64,000 nucleotides of DNA from Planctomycetota bacterium (GCA_020638875.1 JACKHS010000005.1:62001-126000); one strand, 5' to 3'. Shown: positions 35,730 through 46,370, numbered from the stretch's first letter. A program made the numbers and translations. Notes: generated by a model from the letters alone, not told the origin.

Positions 35730-36748
35730 GGGGCGGTGGTGCGGGGGGGATCGAGGAGCACTTGGCGCAGTTCCAGGGGGCCCATCGTCGCGCCTCCCAG
35801 CTCACCCAAGAAGAACTCGAAGAACTGTCGGCACAGCGACAGGAACTCCTTCAGCTCCGTCTCGCTGCGGACGTAGGAGGTGCAGCCCGGTCTCAAGGAC
35901 GGGCTGTGGAAGCTGAAGCTGAGCACGCGCGTGCCGCACGCCAGGAGCGCGCGCGTGAGGCGCTTCAGGTGCTCGAGGCGGTAACCCTCGGGCGACAGCA
36001 GCAGGCGTTCGAGCGCGCCCGTGCGCGACAGGATGCCCGGCACGCGCAGGCCGGCCCACGGCGCGCGGTGGCTCGCCGCGTGCAGCGCCGGGCCGGCGCC
36101 CGCGAGCCAGCCGACGAACGCGCCGCTGGTCGGCAGGCCGACGAGGTCGCGCGCGCGGCCGAAGCGGTACGGCGCGGCGTCGAAGCGCGACCAGTCGGGG
36201 CCGCCGTCGGCGCCGAGGTCGAACGCCGCGCAGGGGGACAGGTCGACCTCGTACCCCAGCCGCTCGAGCAGGTCCGCGGTGTGCGGCCCGAAGCCGTAGC
36301 GACCGGCCTTGTAGACCGTCGGCCGCAGCCCGACGTAGTGCTCGATCGCGTCGGTCAGGCGCCAGAGCTTGCGCTCCTCGAGGTCGGGCGGGAGGTTGCC
36401 GGGGTAGGAGTTGCGCGCGTTGACCGGCTCCTCGTGCGGCGGCGAGACCCACGGGTGCAGGTGCGCGCCGACCGTGCCGCGGCCCGTGTCGACCAGCTCG
36501 CGCAGGAACTCGTAGCCGGCGGGCTGGGTCACGATCGGGTAGTCGGCGACCCAGGTGGCGCGGATGCCGAACGCGTCGAACAGCTCCTGCGCGCGCCACG
36601 CGTCGCGCATCGCCTCGACGGAGGTCTGGCCGCGGTCGAAGGGCGCGCTCCAGTCGAACTCCTCCTCCGTGTCGATCACGACGAGCAGCACCGGCGGGTG
36701 GTCGGCCGGCAGCCGCAGGCGCGTGCGCTCCGCGAGCAACGTGGTCAT
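35726..36748 (-). CDS. polysaccharide deacetylase-like (NodB-fold) protein
   Basis: 340 residues from ATG 36748. The N-terminal LLVVIDTEEEFDW gives the metal Asp of the NodB fold, followed by the family region ATWVADYPI and H-x-H in GAHLHPW, as in uncharacterised WalW-like deacetylases. The second half has ..KAGRYGFGPHTADLLERLGYEVDLS.. and ..FSFHSPSLRPG... No signal peptide, so probably cytoplasmic. Coupled to the carbamoyltransferase by GTGA overlap. TACACC ends 6 nt before the ATG, and there is no SD. Confidence 0.85.
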   Translation of the reverse strand: MTTLLAERTRLRLPADHPPVLLVVIDTEEEFDWSAPFDRGQTSVEAMRDAWRAQELFDAFGIRATWVADYPIVTQPAGYEFLRELVDTGRGTVGAHLHPWVSPPHEEPVNARNSYPGNLPPDLEERKLWRLTDAIEHYVGLRPTVYKAGRYGFGPHTADLLERLGYEVDLSPCAAFDLGADGGPDWSRFDAAPYRFGRARDLVGLPTSGAFVGWLAGAGPALHAASHRAPWAGLRVPGILSRTGALERLLLSPEGYRLEHLKRLTRALLACGTRVLSFSFHSPSLRPGCTSYVRSETELKEFLSLCRQFFEFFLGELGGATMGPLELRQVLLDPPRTTAP

Positions 36749-36836
36749 GGCGGAGGTGTACGGGGCGGCGGCGGGGGCGCGCAAGCCCGCGCGCGGAATC
36801 CACGGCGCCGGCGCGCCGCGCGCCCCGAAACGAAGC

Positions 36837-36872
36837 TCGCGAGCGGAGCCCGCGCAGGAGCTCCGCTCGCGA
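36837..36872 (-). terminator. 13-bp hairpin after slyD
   Basis: Arms 36837-36849 and 36860-36872 (TCGCGAGCGGAGC) are exactly complementary, with a 10-nt loop, 31 bases beyond the slyD stop. On the minus strand a short CGTTTCG follows. Confidence 0.65.
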
Positions 36873-36902
36873 TGTCCGTGCGCGCCGGCGGGCGCCGCGC
36901 GC

Positions 36903-37415
36903 TCAGTCGCAGCCGCAGCCTTCGCCGTGCTCGTGGCGCAGCTCGAGGTCCTCCTCGGTGGGCTCGCGCACCGCCAGCACCTCGACCGCGTAGCGCAGCG
37001 TCTTGCCGGCCAGCGGGCTGTTGCCGTCGAGCACGATCGCGTCGTCGTTGATCTCGACCACGCGCATGTCGAGCTCGAACTCGCCCGACTCGCCGTCCTC
37101 TTCCTCGTCGAGCTCGACGTCGACCGAGATCCACGCGCCGACCTCGATCTCCTCGTCGGCGGGGAAGTCGCTGCGCGGCACGGTCGTGATGAGGTTGACG
37201 TCGTACGGGCCGACGTGCTCCTCGGGCGTGAGCGTCAGCTCGAGCTTGGTGCCGACGCCGGCGCCGGCCAGGGCCTGCTCGAGGCGCTCCGGCAGCTCCT
37301 CGTTGCCGTGCAGGTAGATCAGCGGACCCTCCTGCTCGCTGCTCTCGATGACCTCGCCGCCTTCCTCCGCGAGGGTGTAGGCCAGCTCGACGATGCTTCC
37401 TTCCGTGATCTTCAT
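36903..37415 (-). CDS. slyD: SlyD-like FKBP-type peptidyl-prolyl isomerase
   Basis: 170 residues. FKBP start (ITEGSIVELAYTLAEEGGEVIESS), the inserted IF chaperone domain (about 75-125, ..EEHVGPYDVNLITTVPRSDFP..), return to FKBP (NSPLAGKTLRYAVEVLAVREP) and a short metal-binding tail HEHGEGCGCD. Catalyses prolyl isomerisation, with chaperone function; the His/Cys tail can bind nickel or zinc. It is read behind speA with a 22-base gap. Confidence 0.93.
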   Translation of the reverse strand: MKITEGSIVELAYTLAEEGGEVIESSEQEGPLIYLHGNEELPERLEQALAGAGVGTKLELTLTPEEHVGPYDVNLITTVPRSDFPADEEIEVGAWISVDVELDEEEDGESGEFELDMRVVEINDDAIVLDGNSPLAGKTLRYAVEVLAVREPTEEDLELRHEHGEGCGCD

Positions 37416-37437
37416 GTGCGGGGCGCGGGCCGGTGCC

Positions 37438-39381
<1,944 letters not shown>

Positions 39382-39463
39382 GGTCACCTCGCCAAAAGGG
39401 CGGAGCATTCTAGCGGTGCGAGGCCCGGACCGGGCCTCCCTGGGTGCGGGTGGCGGGGGAAAC

Positions 39464-40417
39464 TTACGGCTCGGCTCGACTCTGCGCCGCCGCGACGGCC
39501 TCCAGGCGCCCGCGCAGGCCCTCGGCCTCCGGCTCGCCCAGCCACGCGGCGCGCTCGCCGTCGACCAGGCCGCCGGCGCTCCAGGTGCGCAGGAGCTGCT
39601 TGACGCGCCCGGCCGCGCCGCCGCGGCTGGTCGTGCCGGTCTCGGCCAGGCGGTCCATGTACTCGAGCAGGAAGCGCGCCGCCTCGGCGGGCGGGACCGC
39701 GCGGCCCGAGAAGACCCACGGGTCTCCGAGCGCGGCGCGGCCGACCATGACGTAGGCGCAGCCGCTCTCGCGGCGCAGGCGCTCGAGGTCCGCGTGCGCG
39801 TCGACGCCGCCGTTGCCGCAGACCGGCACGCCGACGGCCGCCACGGCGCGCGCGATGCGCGACCAGTCGACCTCGGGGTCGTAGTGCTCGGCACGCGTGC
39901 GGCAGTGCAGCGTGACCAGCTCGGCGCCGCCGGCCTCGGCCGCGCGCACGAGCACCTCCACGTCGCCGGCGTGGTCGTAGCCCGCGCGCAGCTTGGCCGT
40001 CACCGGCACCGCGCCGGCGACGCCGCGCCGCGCGGCCTGCACCGAGCGCTCGATCTGCCCCGGGTCGCGCAGCGCCGCCGAGCCCGCGCAGCCGCGCAGC
40101 GCGCCCTTCGCGGGACAGCCGAAGTTGAGGTCGACGAGCGGCGCGCCGGCCGCGACCGCGTTCGCCGCGGTGGCCTCCAGCGCCGCGAGGTCGGCGCCCA
40201 TGAGCTGCACGCCCACCGGCTGCGCGAAGCGCCGCGCGCCGAGGTGCTTGCGCAGCACCTTCACGGACATCGGGTGGTCGACGACGCGCACGAACTCGGT
40301 GAACGCGCCGCCGAGGTGCTCCGGCGCGTTGCGCTCGAGCACCAGGTCGCGGAAGCACGGCTCGGTCACGCCCTCCATGGGGGCCAGCAGCCAGGGCGCC
40401 GTGAAGGGCAGGGCCAT
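39464..40417 (-). CDS. dus: tRNA-dihydrouridine synthase
   Basis: 317 residues, FMN TIM barrel. LLAPMEGVTEPCFRD (11-24), QLMGADL, catalytic Cys101 in NFGCPAKGALRG, AKLRAGY, CGNGGVDAHADLE, and phosphate-binding VMVGRAALGDPW. Reduces uridine to dihydrouridine in tRNA D-loops. Subclass (DusA/B/C) not assignable by eye. ATG preceded by TAGAAT at 6 nt, no SD. Confidence 0.92.
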   Translation of the reverse strand: MALPFTAPWLLAPMEGVTEPCFRDLVLERNAPEHLGGAFTEFVRVVDHPMSVKVLRKHLGARRFAQPVGVQLMGADLAALEATAANAVAAGAPLVDLNFGCPAKGALRGCAGSAALRDPGQIERSVQAARRGVAGAVPVTAKLRAGYDHAGDVEVLVRAAEAGGAELVTLHCRTRAEHYDPEVDWSRIARAVAAVGVPVCGNGGVDAHADLERLRRESGCAYVMVGRAALGDPWVFSGRAVPPAEAARFLLEYMDRLAETGTTSRGGAAGRVKQLLRTWSAGGLVDGERAAWLGEPEAEGLRGRLEAVAAAQSRAEP

Positions 40418-40423
40418 CGCGGG

Positions 40424-40429
40424 ATTCTA
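40424..40429 (-). promoter_or_regulatory. TAGAAT -10 hexamer, leaderless start of dus
   Basis: On the minus strand TAGAAT ends exactly 6 nt before the ATG of dus (40417). No SD and no clear -35. Confidence 0.55.
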
Positions 40430-40466
40430 CGCGCCGCGCGCCGACGCGTCGGGTATCACCTGCCGC

Positions 40467-40946
40467 ATGAAGACCCTCCCCGGCCTCGCCCTCGCCCTCG
40501 CCCTCGCCCTGTCCGCCTGCGCCAGCACCGGCGCCGACCCCGCGCCCGTCGACCGCGCCGCGGGCGCCACGCTGGACCTCGGCAACTTCTCGGTCAGCCT
40601 GCTCGTGCAGGACCTGGCCGCCTCGCGCGCCTTCTACGAGGCGCTCGGCTTCGTCGTCGTCGGCGGCGTGCAGGAGCAGAACTGGCTCGTGCTGCAGAAC
40701 GCGACCAGCACGATCGGCCTGTTCCAGGGCTTCGTCGAGCGCAACACGCTGACCTACAACCCCGGCTGGGACCGCAACACGCAGCGCCTGGCCGACTTCA
40801 CCGACGTGCGCGAGATCCAGCGCCGCCTGCGCGCGGCCGGCATCGAGCCCCTCGTGGCCGCCGACGAGAGCGGCAGCGGGCCCGCCTGGCTGATGCTGCA
40901 GGACCCCGACGGCAACCCGATCCTGATCGACCAGCACGTGGAGTGA
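40467..40946 (+). CDS. VOC (glyoxalase-like) domain lipoprotein
   Basis: 159 residues from ATG 40467. Lipoprotein signal (GLALALALALSAC, lipobox LSAC), then a single vicinal-oxygen-chelate module: FSVSLLVQDLAASRAFYEALGF.., ..NWLVLQNATSTIGLF.., ..WLMLQDPDGNPILIDQ. A lipid anchor on a VOC protein is uncommon and places it in the envelope. Metal ligands cannot be assigned surely. TATCAC ends 7 nt before the ATG, suggesting a leaderless start. Confidence 0.85.
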   Translation: MKTLPGLALALALALSACASTGADPAPVDRAAGATLDLGNFSVSLLVQDLAASRAFYEALGFVVVGGVQEQNWLVLQNATSTIGLFQGFVERNTLTYNPGWDRNTQRLADFTDVREIQRRLRAAGIEPLVAADESGSGPAWLMLQDPDGNPILIDQHVE

Positions 40947-40980
40947 CGGCCGCGCCGCGGCGGCGTTACCCTCTCGGGCG

Positions 40981-41949
40981 ATGTTCGAGACCATCGACTC
41001 GCGCGCCGCGGCGGCGCGCCTCGTGGGCGTCGTGCAACGCACGCCGCTCGTCCCGTTCGCGAGCGGGGACCCGCGCGTCGAGCTGCGCCTGAAGCTCGAG
41101 AACCGCCAGGAGACCGGCTCCTTCAAGGCGCGCGGCGCGTGGAACAACGTGTCGCAGCTCACCGACGCGCAGCGCGCGGCCGGCGTGATCGCCACGAGCT
41201 CGGGCAACCACGGCCGCGCGCTCGCCTGGGCGGCACAGCGCGCCGGCGTGCGCGCGACGATCGTGATGCCGGCCGACGCGTACCCGAACAAGATCGCCGC
41301 GTGCCGCGAGCTCGGCGCGGAGGTCGTGCTGGGCGAGACGCGCGCCGAGGCCGAGCGCCTGTGCCGCGAGCGCGTCGAGGCCGGCGCGGTGCTGATCCAC
41401 CCGTACGACGCCGAGCGCACCGTCGAGGGCGCCGGCACCGTCGGCGTCGAGCTGGCCGAGGACTGGCCCGAGGTCGAGCTCGTGGTCGTGCCGGTCGGCG
41501 GCGGCGGCCTGGTCGCGGGCACCGCGCTCGCGCTGCGCCGCGCGCTCGGCGACGCGCTGCACATCCTCGGCGCCGAGCCCGCCGGCGCGCCCTCCATGAC
41601 GCGTGGCCTCGCCGCGGGCGCACCGGTGCGCATCGACCCGATCACGACCGCGGTGCAGGGCCTGTGCCCGCTCGAGTCGGGCGCGCTCAACATCGCCGTC
41701 GCGCGCGAGACGCTCGACGACGTGGTGCTGCTCGAGGACGCGGTCGTCTTCGCGGCGCAGAAGGCGCTCGTCGACGCCGGCGAGGTGGTCGAGCCCGCGG
41801 GCGCGGCCGCGCCGGCCGTCGTCCTCTCGGGGCGCATCCCGGCGGCCTGGCTCGCGGGCCGCGACGCGTCGAACCCGCTGCGCGTCGCGGCGGTCGTCTC
41901 CGGCGGCAACCCCGCGCCCGACCAGCTCGCGGCGCTGCGCGCGCGATGA
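40981..41949 (+). CDS. PLP-dependent threonine/serine dehydratase-like enzyme
   Basis: 322 residues, fold-type II. PLP Lys49 in ETGSFKARGA, SSGNHG (73-78), and the phosphate-cup glycines PVGGGGLVAG. No C-terminal ACT domain, so it is the catabolic (TdcB-like) or serine racemase-like short form. It would deaminate threonine or serine to a keto acid. The stop overlaps the next start (ATGA). TACCCT lies 8 nt before the ATG. Confidence 0.9.
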   Translation: MFETIDSRAAAARLVGVVQRTPLVPFASGDPRVELRLKLENRQETGSFKARGAWNNVSQLTDAQRAAGVIATSSGNHGRALAWAAQRAGVRATIVMPADAYPNKIAACRELGAEVVLGETRAEAERLCRERVEAGAVLIHPYDAERTVEGAGTVGVELAEDWPEVELVVVPVGGGGLVAGTALALRRALGDALHILGAEPAGAPSMTRGLAAGAPVRIDPITTAVQGLCPLESGALNIAVARETLDDVVLLEDAVVFAAQKALVDAGEVVEPAGAAAPAVVLSGRIPAAWLAGRDASNPLRVAAVVSGGNPAPDQLAALRAR

Positions 41950-43670
41950 GGGCGCTGCTGGTCCTGCTGGCGCTCGCCGGCGCGAGCTTCGCGCTCGCCT
42001 GCGAGGCGCAGGAGGCCGGCCCCGCGCCGCGCCTGGTGGTCGTGAGCGTCTGGTCGGGCGTCGACCCCGCGCAGCTCGCCTGCTGCGGCGCGCCCTACGA
42101 CACGACGCCGACGCTCAGCGCGCTCGCGCAGCGCGCGACCGTCGAGCGCCGCGAGCTCGAGGAGGTCGACGCGACGCCCGAGCTCGCCACGTGGCTGACC
42201 GGCGTCGGCGTCGAGCGGCACGGCCTCGTGTCGCTGAGCGAGCCGGGCCGCGACGCGATCTGGGACGACGTCGCCACGCTGGCCGAGCGCGCGCGCGCGC
42301 AGGGCTGGCGCACGCTCGCCTCGGTCGGCAGCACCAAGTACGAGCTGGCCGGCCTCGCGCGCGGCTTCGACGTGTTCCGCGCGCCGCCGCTGGCCGAGCC
42401 GCGGCGCGACGCGGCGCAGGTGGCCGCGGCCGTCGAGCGCGACCTCGCCGTCGCCCTCGGCGACGCGGACAAGGTGCTGCTCGTGTGCGTGTTCGACGAC
42501 CTGCGCGGCGACGCGTGGCCGCGCGGCAGCGAGGTCGACGCCTTCTTCGAGCAGCGCATGGCGCCCTTCCGCGGCGCCGGCGACGCGGTCGACCAGGCGT
42601 ACGCCGCGACCGACGAGGAGGCGAACGTCGTCGTGCGTCTGCAGCGGCGCCTGTACCGCCAGGGCGAGGGCGCGGCGCGCGCGGCGCTCGAGGCGTCGCT
42701 CTACGGCGCGCTGCTCGCGCGCGTCGACGGCGCGCTCGCGCAGCTGCTCGCCGTCGCGCGCGACGCCGACGTGGCGCAAGTCGCGGTCGGGCGGCGCGTG
42801 CAGGTGGCCGAGCCCGGCGCGCTGGAGGCCTTCCCGCTCGTCGCGCCGCTGCCGCCGCCCGCGCTCGCCCAGGGCGTCGACGTCGACAGTCGCGGCGCGT
42901 ACCAGCTCGACGTGAACCTCGTCGCACCGACCGGCCAGGTCGCCGTGCGCGAGCGTCCGCCGGGCACGGGCAGCGGTGTCTCGCTGTCGCTCGAGCAGCC
43001 GGGCCGGGTGCGTTACGACCTCGAGCCGCGCGGCGCGGAGGCGCGCCTCGTGCTGCAGGGCGCGGCGTGCGCGCAGGGGCTGGTGTGGATCGGAGCGCGG
43101 CGCTTCGACGCGACCGACCTGTGCGAGCTCTCGCCGCAGCACGCGCCCGACTGGCCGCTCGAGGACGCGTCCGAGCCGGCGCTCGAGGTGCGCTCGCTCG
43201 GCGGGCGCAAGGAGCGGCTGATCGTGAACGGCAGCGGCGCGGTCGAGCTGGTGCTCGAGGAGCACCCGCCGCGCGCCGAGCTGCTCACCACGCTGCAGCG
43301 GCAGGCGCTCGACGCGCGCCCGCACCCGCTGCGGCCCGACGCGGTCGTCGTGCGCGCGAGCGCGCCGTTCGAGCTCGACCTGCCGCCGCTCGTGCCGAGC
43401 GCGCGCCTCGGGCTGGCGCTGTTCGTCGACGGCGCGCGCGTGCCCGGTGAGCGACTGCGCTACCGCGACCGCGTCTTCCGTCAGACCGGTCGGCTCGAGG
43501 TGCTGCTGTCGCCCGGCGTGTGGACCGACCCGGCGCTGCGCGGCGTCGCCGCGGACGAGTCGGGAGCGTGGGCCGCGGTGGAGCTCGTCGACGCCCTGCC
43601 GGCGAAGCGCGCCGCGCGCGCGCTCGACGCCGCCGAGCGCGACTACCTGCGCAAGGTGGACGAGCGATGA
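41946..43670 (+). CDS. exported sulfatase-like protein lacking the active site
   Basis: 574 residues with a signal peptide (LLVLLALAGASFALA). The first ~250 residues follow the alkaline-phosphatase/sulfatase plan: VVVSVWSGVDPAQLACCGAPYDTTPTL.., ..TWLTGVGVERHGL.., ..AERARAQGWRTLASVGS... The metal Asp pair of the family (usually I-D-T-x-R) is replaced by V-W-S-G-V, and the C/S-x-P-S-R catalytic box is missing. The second half is beta-rich, not a sulfatase. Probably a non-catalytic relative with a binding role. Coupled to both neighbours by ATGA overlaps. Confidence 0.7.
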   Translation: MRALLVLLALAGASFALACEAQEAGPAPRLVVVSVWSGVDPAQLACCGAPYDTTPTLSALAQRATVERRELEEVDATPELATWLTGVGVERHGLVSLSEPGRDAIWDDVATLAERARAQGWRTLASVGSTKYELAGLARGFDVFRAPPLAEPRRDAAQVAAAVERDLAVALGDADKVLLVCVFDDLRGDAWPRGSEVDAFFEQRMAPFRGAGDAVDQAYAATDEEANVVVRLQRRLYRQGEGAARAALEASLYGALLARVDGALAQLLAVARDADVAQVAVGRRVQVAEPGALEAFPLVAPLPPPALAQGVDVDSRGAYQLDVNLVAPTGQVAVRERPPGTGSGVSLSLEQPGRVRYDLEPRGAEARLVLQGAACAQGLVWIGARRFDATDLCELSPQHAPDWPLEDASEPALEVRSLGGRKERLIVNGSGAVELVLEEHPPRAELLTTLQRQALDARPHPLRPDAVVVRASAPFELDLPPLVPSARLGLALFVDGARVPGERLRYRDRVFRQTGRLEVLLSPGVWTDPALRGVAADESGAWAAVELVDALPAKRAARALDAAERDYLRKVDER

Positions 43671-44434
43671 AGCGCGTGGTGCTCGTGCGGCCCGAGGGGC
43701 CGCGCAACGTCGGCATGATCCTGCGCGTGTGCGACAACTTCGGGCCTTGCGAGCTCGTGCTCGTGCGCCCGCAGCGGCCGGCGATGCTGATCCACCCCGA
43801 GTTCGAGCAGATGTCGCACGGCGTCGAGCGCGTCGACGAGAAGCTGCGCGTGGTCGAGACGGTGGAGGAGGCGCTCGCCGGCTGCACGTGGGCGGTCGGT
43901 TTCACGGCGCGCGTGCGCGACGGGCTCGTGCGCGAGGAGTGGAACGAGGCGGCGCCGCGCCTGCGCGCGCTGGCCGCCGGCACGGACGAGCGCCTGGCGC
44001 TGGTCTTCGGCGCCGAGTCGACCGGCCTCAGCGCCGGCGAGGCCGCGCTGTGCCAGGAGCTCTGTCACATCCGCACCGCCGCCGACCACACCTCGCTCAA
44101 CCTCGCGATGTGCACCGGCGTCGTGCTGCAGGCGCTCTTCACCGGCGAGGCGGTGCACCAGAGCGAGCCGGGCGGCGTGACCCTCTCCAACGAGGAGCGC
44201 GAGTACCTCAAGCGCAACCTGGAGTACACCTTCACCGAGAAGGTGGCGCGCTCGAAGGAGGCCGCGCGCGTGATCGCGCTGTCGATCCAGCGAGTCTTCG
44301 GCCGCGCGCCGCTGACGACGAGCGACGCGCGCTCCTGGCACATGATGTGTCGCGCGCTGGGCAGCGAGAAGACGCCGCTCGACTTCGGATTGGAGCCCCA
44401 CGCGCGCAGCCGCCGCGAGCGCGACGTAGACTGA
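43667..44434 (+). CDS. SPOUT-class RNA methyltransferase (TrmH/TrmJ-like)
   Basis: 255 residues. VLVRPEGPRNVGMILRVCDNFG (N-terminal SpoU motif 1), LVFGAESTGLS (motif 2) and HTSLNLAMCTGVVLQ (motif 3) form the knot and SAM site. The C-terminal extension (~95 residues, helical) recalls TrmJ, which methylates the 2'-O of residue 32 in tRNA. Substrate not certain. ATG overlaps the upstream stop. Confidence 0.88.
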   Translation: MKRVVLVRPEGPRNVGMILRVCDNFGPCELVLVRPQRPAMLIHPEFEQMSHGVERVDEKLRVVETVEEALAGCTWAVGFTARVRDGLVREEWNEAAPRLRALAAGTDERLALVFGAESTGLSAGEAALCQELCHIRTAADHTSLNLAMCTGVVLQALFTGEAVHQSEPGGVTLSNEEREYLKRNLEYTFTEKVARSKEAARVIALSIQRVFGRAPLTTSDARSWHMMCRALGSEKTPLDFGLEPHARSRRERDVD

Positions 44435-44449
44435 GCAGCCGACGCAGCC

Positions 44450-45028
44450 ATGGTCAAACTGAACCGGATCTACACGAAGAGCGGCGACGACGGCACGACC
44501 GGCCTCGGCGACGGCTCGCGCCTGGTGAAGCACCACGAGCGCATCGCGACCTACGGCACCCTCGACGAGCTGTCGAGCGTGCTCGGGCTCGCGCTGGCGC
44601 GCGGGTGCCCCGAGCCTTGCGCGGGCTGGCTGCGCGAGATCCAGAACGATCTCTTCGACCTCGGCTCGGACCTGTGCGTGCCGGGCGAGGCCGGGGCCGC
44701 GCTGCGCATCACGCCGGCGTACACCGCGCGCCTCGAGGAGCTCATCGACGCGACGAACGCCGATCTGCCGGCGCTGGCGAGCTTCGTGCTGCCCGGCGGC
44801 CGCGAGCCGGCGGCGTGGCTGCACCTCGCGCGCACGGTCTGTCGCCGCGCCGAGCGGCACCTCACCGCGTTGATGGCCGACGACGCCGACGTGAACCCGG
44901 AGGTGCTGCGCTACCTCAACCGGCTGAGCGACCTCTTCTTCGTGCTGGCGCGCGCGCTGAACGACGGCGGCGCGGCCGACGTGCTGTGGGAGCCCGGTCG
45001 GCGCAAGCGCGACGCGGGCGACGCGTGA
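44450..45028 (+). CDS. pduO: PduO-type cob(I)alamin adenosyltransferase
   Basis: 192 residues. N-terminal ATP site IYTKSGDDGTTGLGDGSR, five-helix bundle with ..GTLDELSSVLGLA.., ..LARTVCRRAERHL.. and ..LNRLSDLFFVLARALN... Transfers adenosyl from ATP to corrinoid cobalt to make adenosylcobalamin. No B12-dependent enzyme is in the window. The stop overlaps the GTG of the next gene. Confidence 0.93.
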   Translation: MVKLNRIYTKSGDDGTTGLGDGSRLVKHHERIATYGTLDELSSVLGLALARGCPEPCAGWLREIQNDLFDLGSDLCVPGEAGAALRITPAYTARLEELIDATNADLPALASFVLPGGREPAAWLHLARTVCRRAERHLTALMADDADVNPEVLRYLNRLSDLFFVLARALNDGGAADVLWEPGRRKRDAGDA

Positions 45029-45630
45029 GCCGCGCGCTCGAGTACGCCACGCCGCCAGAGTGGGTGCGCCTCGTCGAGCGCCGCCCGCTCGAGCTGCTCA
45101 GCGATCACGCGCACAACGAGCTCAAGGCGGCCTCGACCGCGCAGGCCTGGCTGCTCAAGCGCCCTGAGGCTTCCGCGCTCGTCGTGCGCCTCGCGCGCGT
45201 GGCGGCCGAGGAGACCGAGCACTTCGACCGCGTCGTGCGGCTGCTCTACGGCCGCGGCGGGGCGCTGCTGCCGCTCGACACGAACCCCTACGCCGACGCG
45301 CTGCTCGCGCGCTCGGCCGCGACGCGCAAGGACCGCTTCCTCGACCGCATGGTCGTCGCGGCGCTGATCGAGGCGCGCTCGTGCGAGCGCTTCGAGCTGC
45401 TCGCCGCGCACCTCGCGGACGCCGAGCTGCGCGCGCTGTACGCCGGCCTCGTCGAGAGCGAGCAGGGCCACCGCGCGCTGTTCCTCGACCTCGTGCGCGA
45501 GCACTTCGAGCCCGCCGTCGCCGAGGCGCGCATCGCCGAGCTGTTCCGGCTCGAGGGCGAGGTGATGGCCGCGCTGCCCTTCGCCTACCGCATGCACTCC
45601 GGCCTCGTCGGCGCGGAGGCGCTCGCGTGA
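45025..45630 (+). CDS. miaE: MiaE-like tRNA hydroxylase (ferritin-like diiron protein)
   Basis: 201 residues from GTG 45025 (GTGA overlap). Four-helix diiron pattern: E32 in HNELKAASTAQ, E63-x-x-H66 in EETEH, Glu in ALIEARSCERFELL, and E-x-x-H in ESEQGHRAL. The order and spacing match MiaE, which hydroxylates the isopentenyl group of ms2i6A37 in tRNA. The neighbouring SPOUT gene also modifies RNA, which fits. miaA/miaB are not in the window. Confidence 0.85.
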   Translation: MSRALEYATPPEWVRLVERRPLELLSDHAHNELKAASTAQAWLLKRPEASALVVRLARVAAEETEHFDRVVRLLYGRGGALLPLDTNPYADALLARSAATRKDRFLDRMVVAALIEARSCERFELLAAHLADAELRALYAGLVESEQGHRALFLDLVREHFEPAVAEARIAELFRLEGEVMAALPFAYRMHSGLVGAEALA

Positions 45631-45899
45631 GGAGCGCGCGGCGCGGCTACGTGTCGGGCCGCGTGCAGGGCGTCGGCTTCCGCTACTTCGCGCAGGCCGA
45701 GGCCGAGCGCCTGGGCCTCGACGGCTGGGTGCGCAACCTGCCCGACGGCCGCGTGGAGTTCGAGGCGGCGGGGGAGGAGCGCGCGCTCGAGGCCTTCCTC
45801 GCCTGGCTGCGCAAGGGCCCGACCTTCGCGCACGTCAGCGGCGTCGAGGCGTGGGCCTGCGCGTCGAGCGAGGACGCGGGCTTCCGCGTCGTGCGCTAG
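45627..45899 (+). CDS. acyP: acylphosphatase
   Basis: 90 residues from GTG 45627 overlapping the previous stop. GRVQGVGFRYF supplies the phosphate-binding loop and catalytic Arg, and GWVRNLPDGRVEFEA the catalytic Asn. Hydrolyses acyl phosphates. A 7-bp hairpin (45890-45906) has the TAG stop as its loop, just before the convergent gene. Confidence 0.93.
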   Translation: MRSARRGYVSGRVQGVGFRYFAQAEAERLGLDGWVRNLPDGRVEFEAAGEERALEAFLAWLRKGPTFAHVSGVEAWACASSEDAGFRVVR

Positions 45900-45920
45900 G
45901 CGCACGTCTCGGACCGACTC

Positions 45921-46358
45921 CTAGCCGCGAGGGATGGAGGCCTCCATCACGGCCGCGAGCATCCACCACGCCGCGACCTTCACGCCGATGCCGAACAGGA
46001 CGGCGAAGATGCCGGCGTTCAGGGCCTCGGTGCGCCGCTTCGTCCCGAGCCAGACGAGCAGGACCAGGGAGAGCGTCCCGGACTCGAGGAAGCAGAACCA
46101 CCACATCCAGCGCGCGAGGGGAGTCGGGTCGCCTCGCTCCGCGATGAGCCCGGCGTCGCGCTCGGACCGGGCGGCGAGGGTGAGGCCGCCGAGTTCCTCG
46201 GGGCTCAGGCCGCGCCGCCGGAGCTCCGCGCTCGCCAGCGCGAGCGCGCTCCGTTCGTAGCCGCGAGCGTCGACGGAGACGATGGCGAGCAGCTCGTCGT
46301 CGCTCATGACGCCGTAGCGCGTGGCGAGCTGCGCGGGGTCGTAGGCGAGCGTTCCCAT
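45921..46358 (-). CDS. small membrane protein, unknown
   Basis: 145 residues. The N-terminal ~70 are soluble (MSDDELLAIVSVDARGYERSALALASAEL..RRGL, a motif also seen in other proteins that count repeat-like helical pairs), followed by two hydrophobic helices (about 85-103 and 113-138). TACACT ends 6 nt before the ATG, with no SD. Function unknown. Confidence 0.7.
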   Translation of the reverse strand: MGTLAYDPAQLATRYGVMSDDELLAIVSVDARGYERSALALASAELRRRGLSPEELGGLTLAARSERDAGLIAERGDPTPLARWMWWFCFLESGTLSLVLLVWLGTKRRTEALNAGIFAVLFGIGVKVAAWWMLAAVMEASIPRG

Positions 46359-46364
46359 GCTCGA

Positions 46365-46370
46365 AGTGTA
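46365..46370 (-). promoter_or_regulatory. TACACT -10 hexamer, leaderless start
   Basis: Minus-strand TACACT ends 6 nt before the ATG at 46358. Confidence 0.5.
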
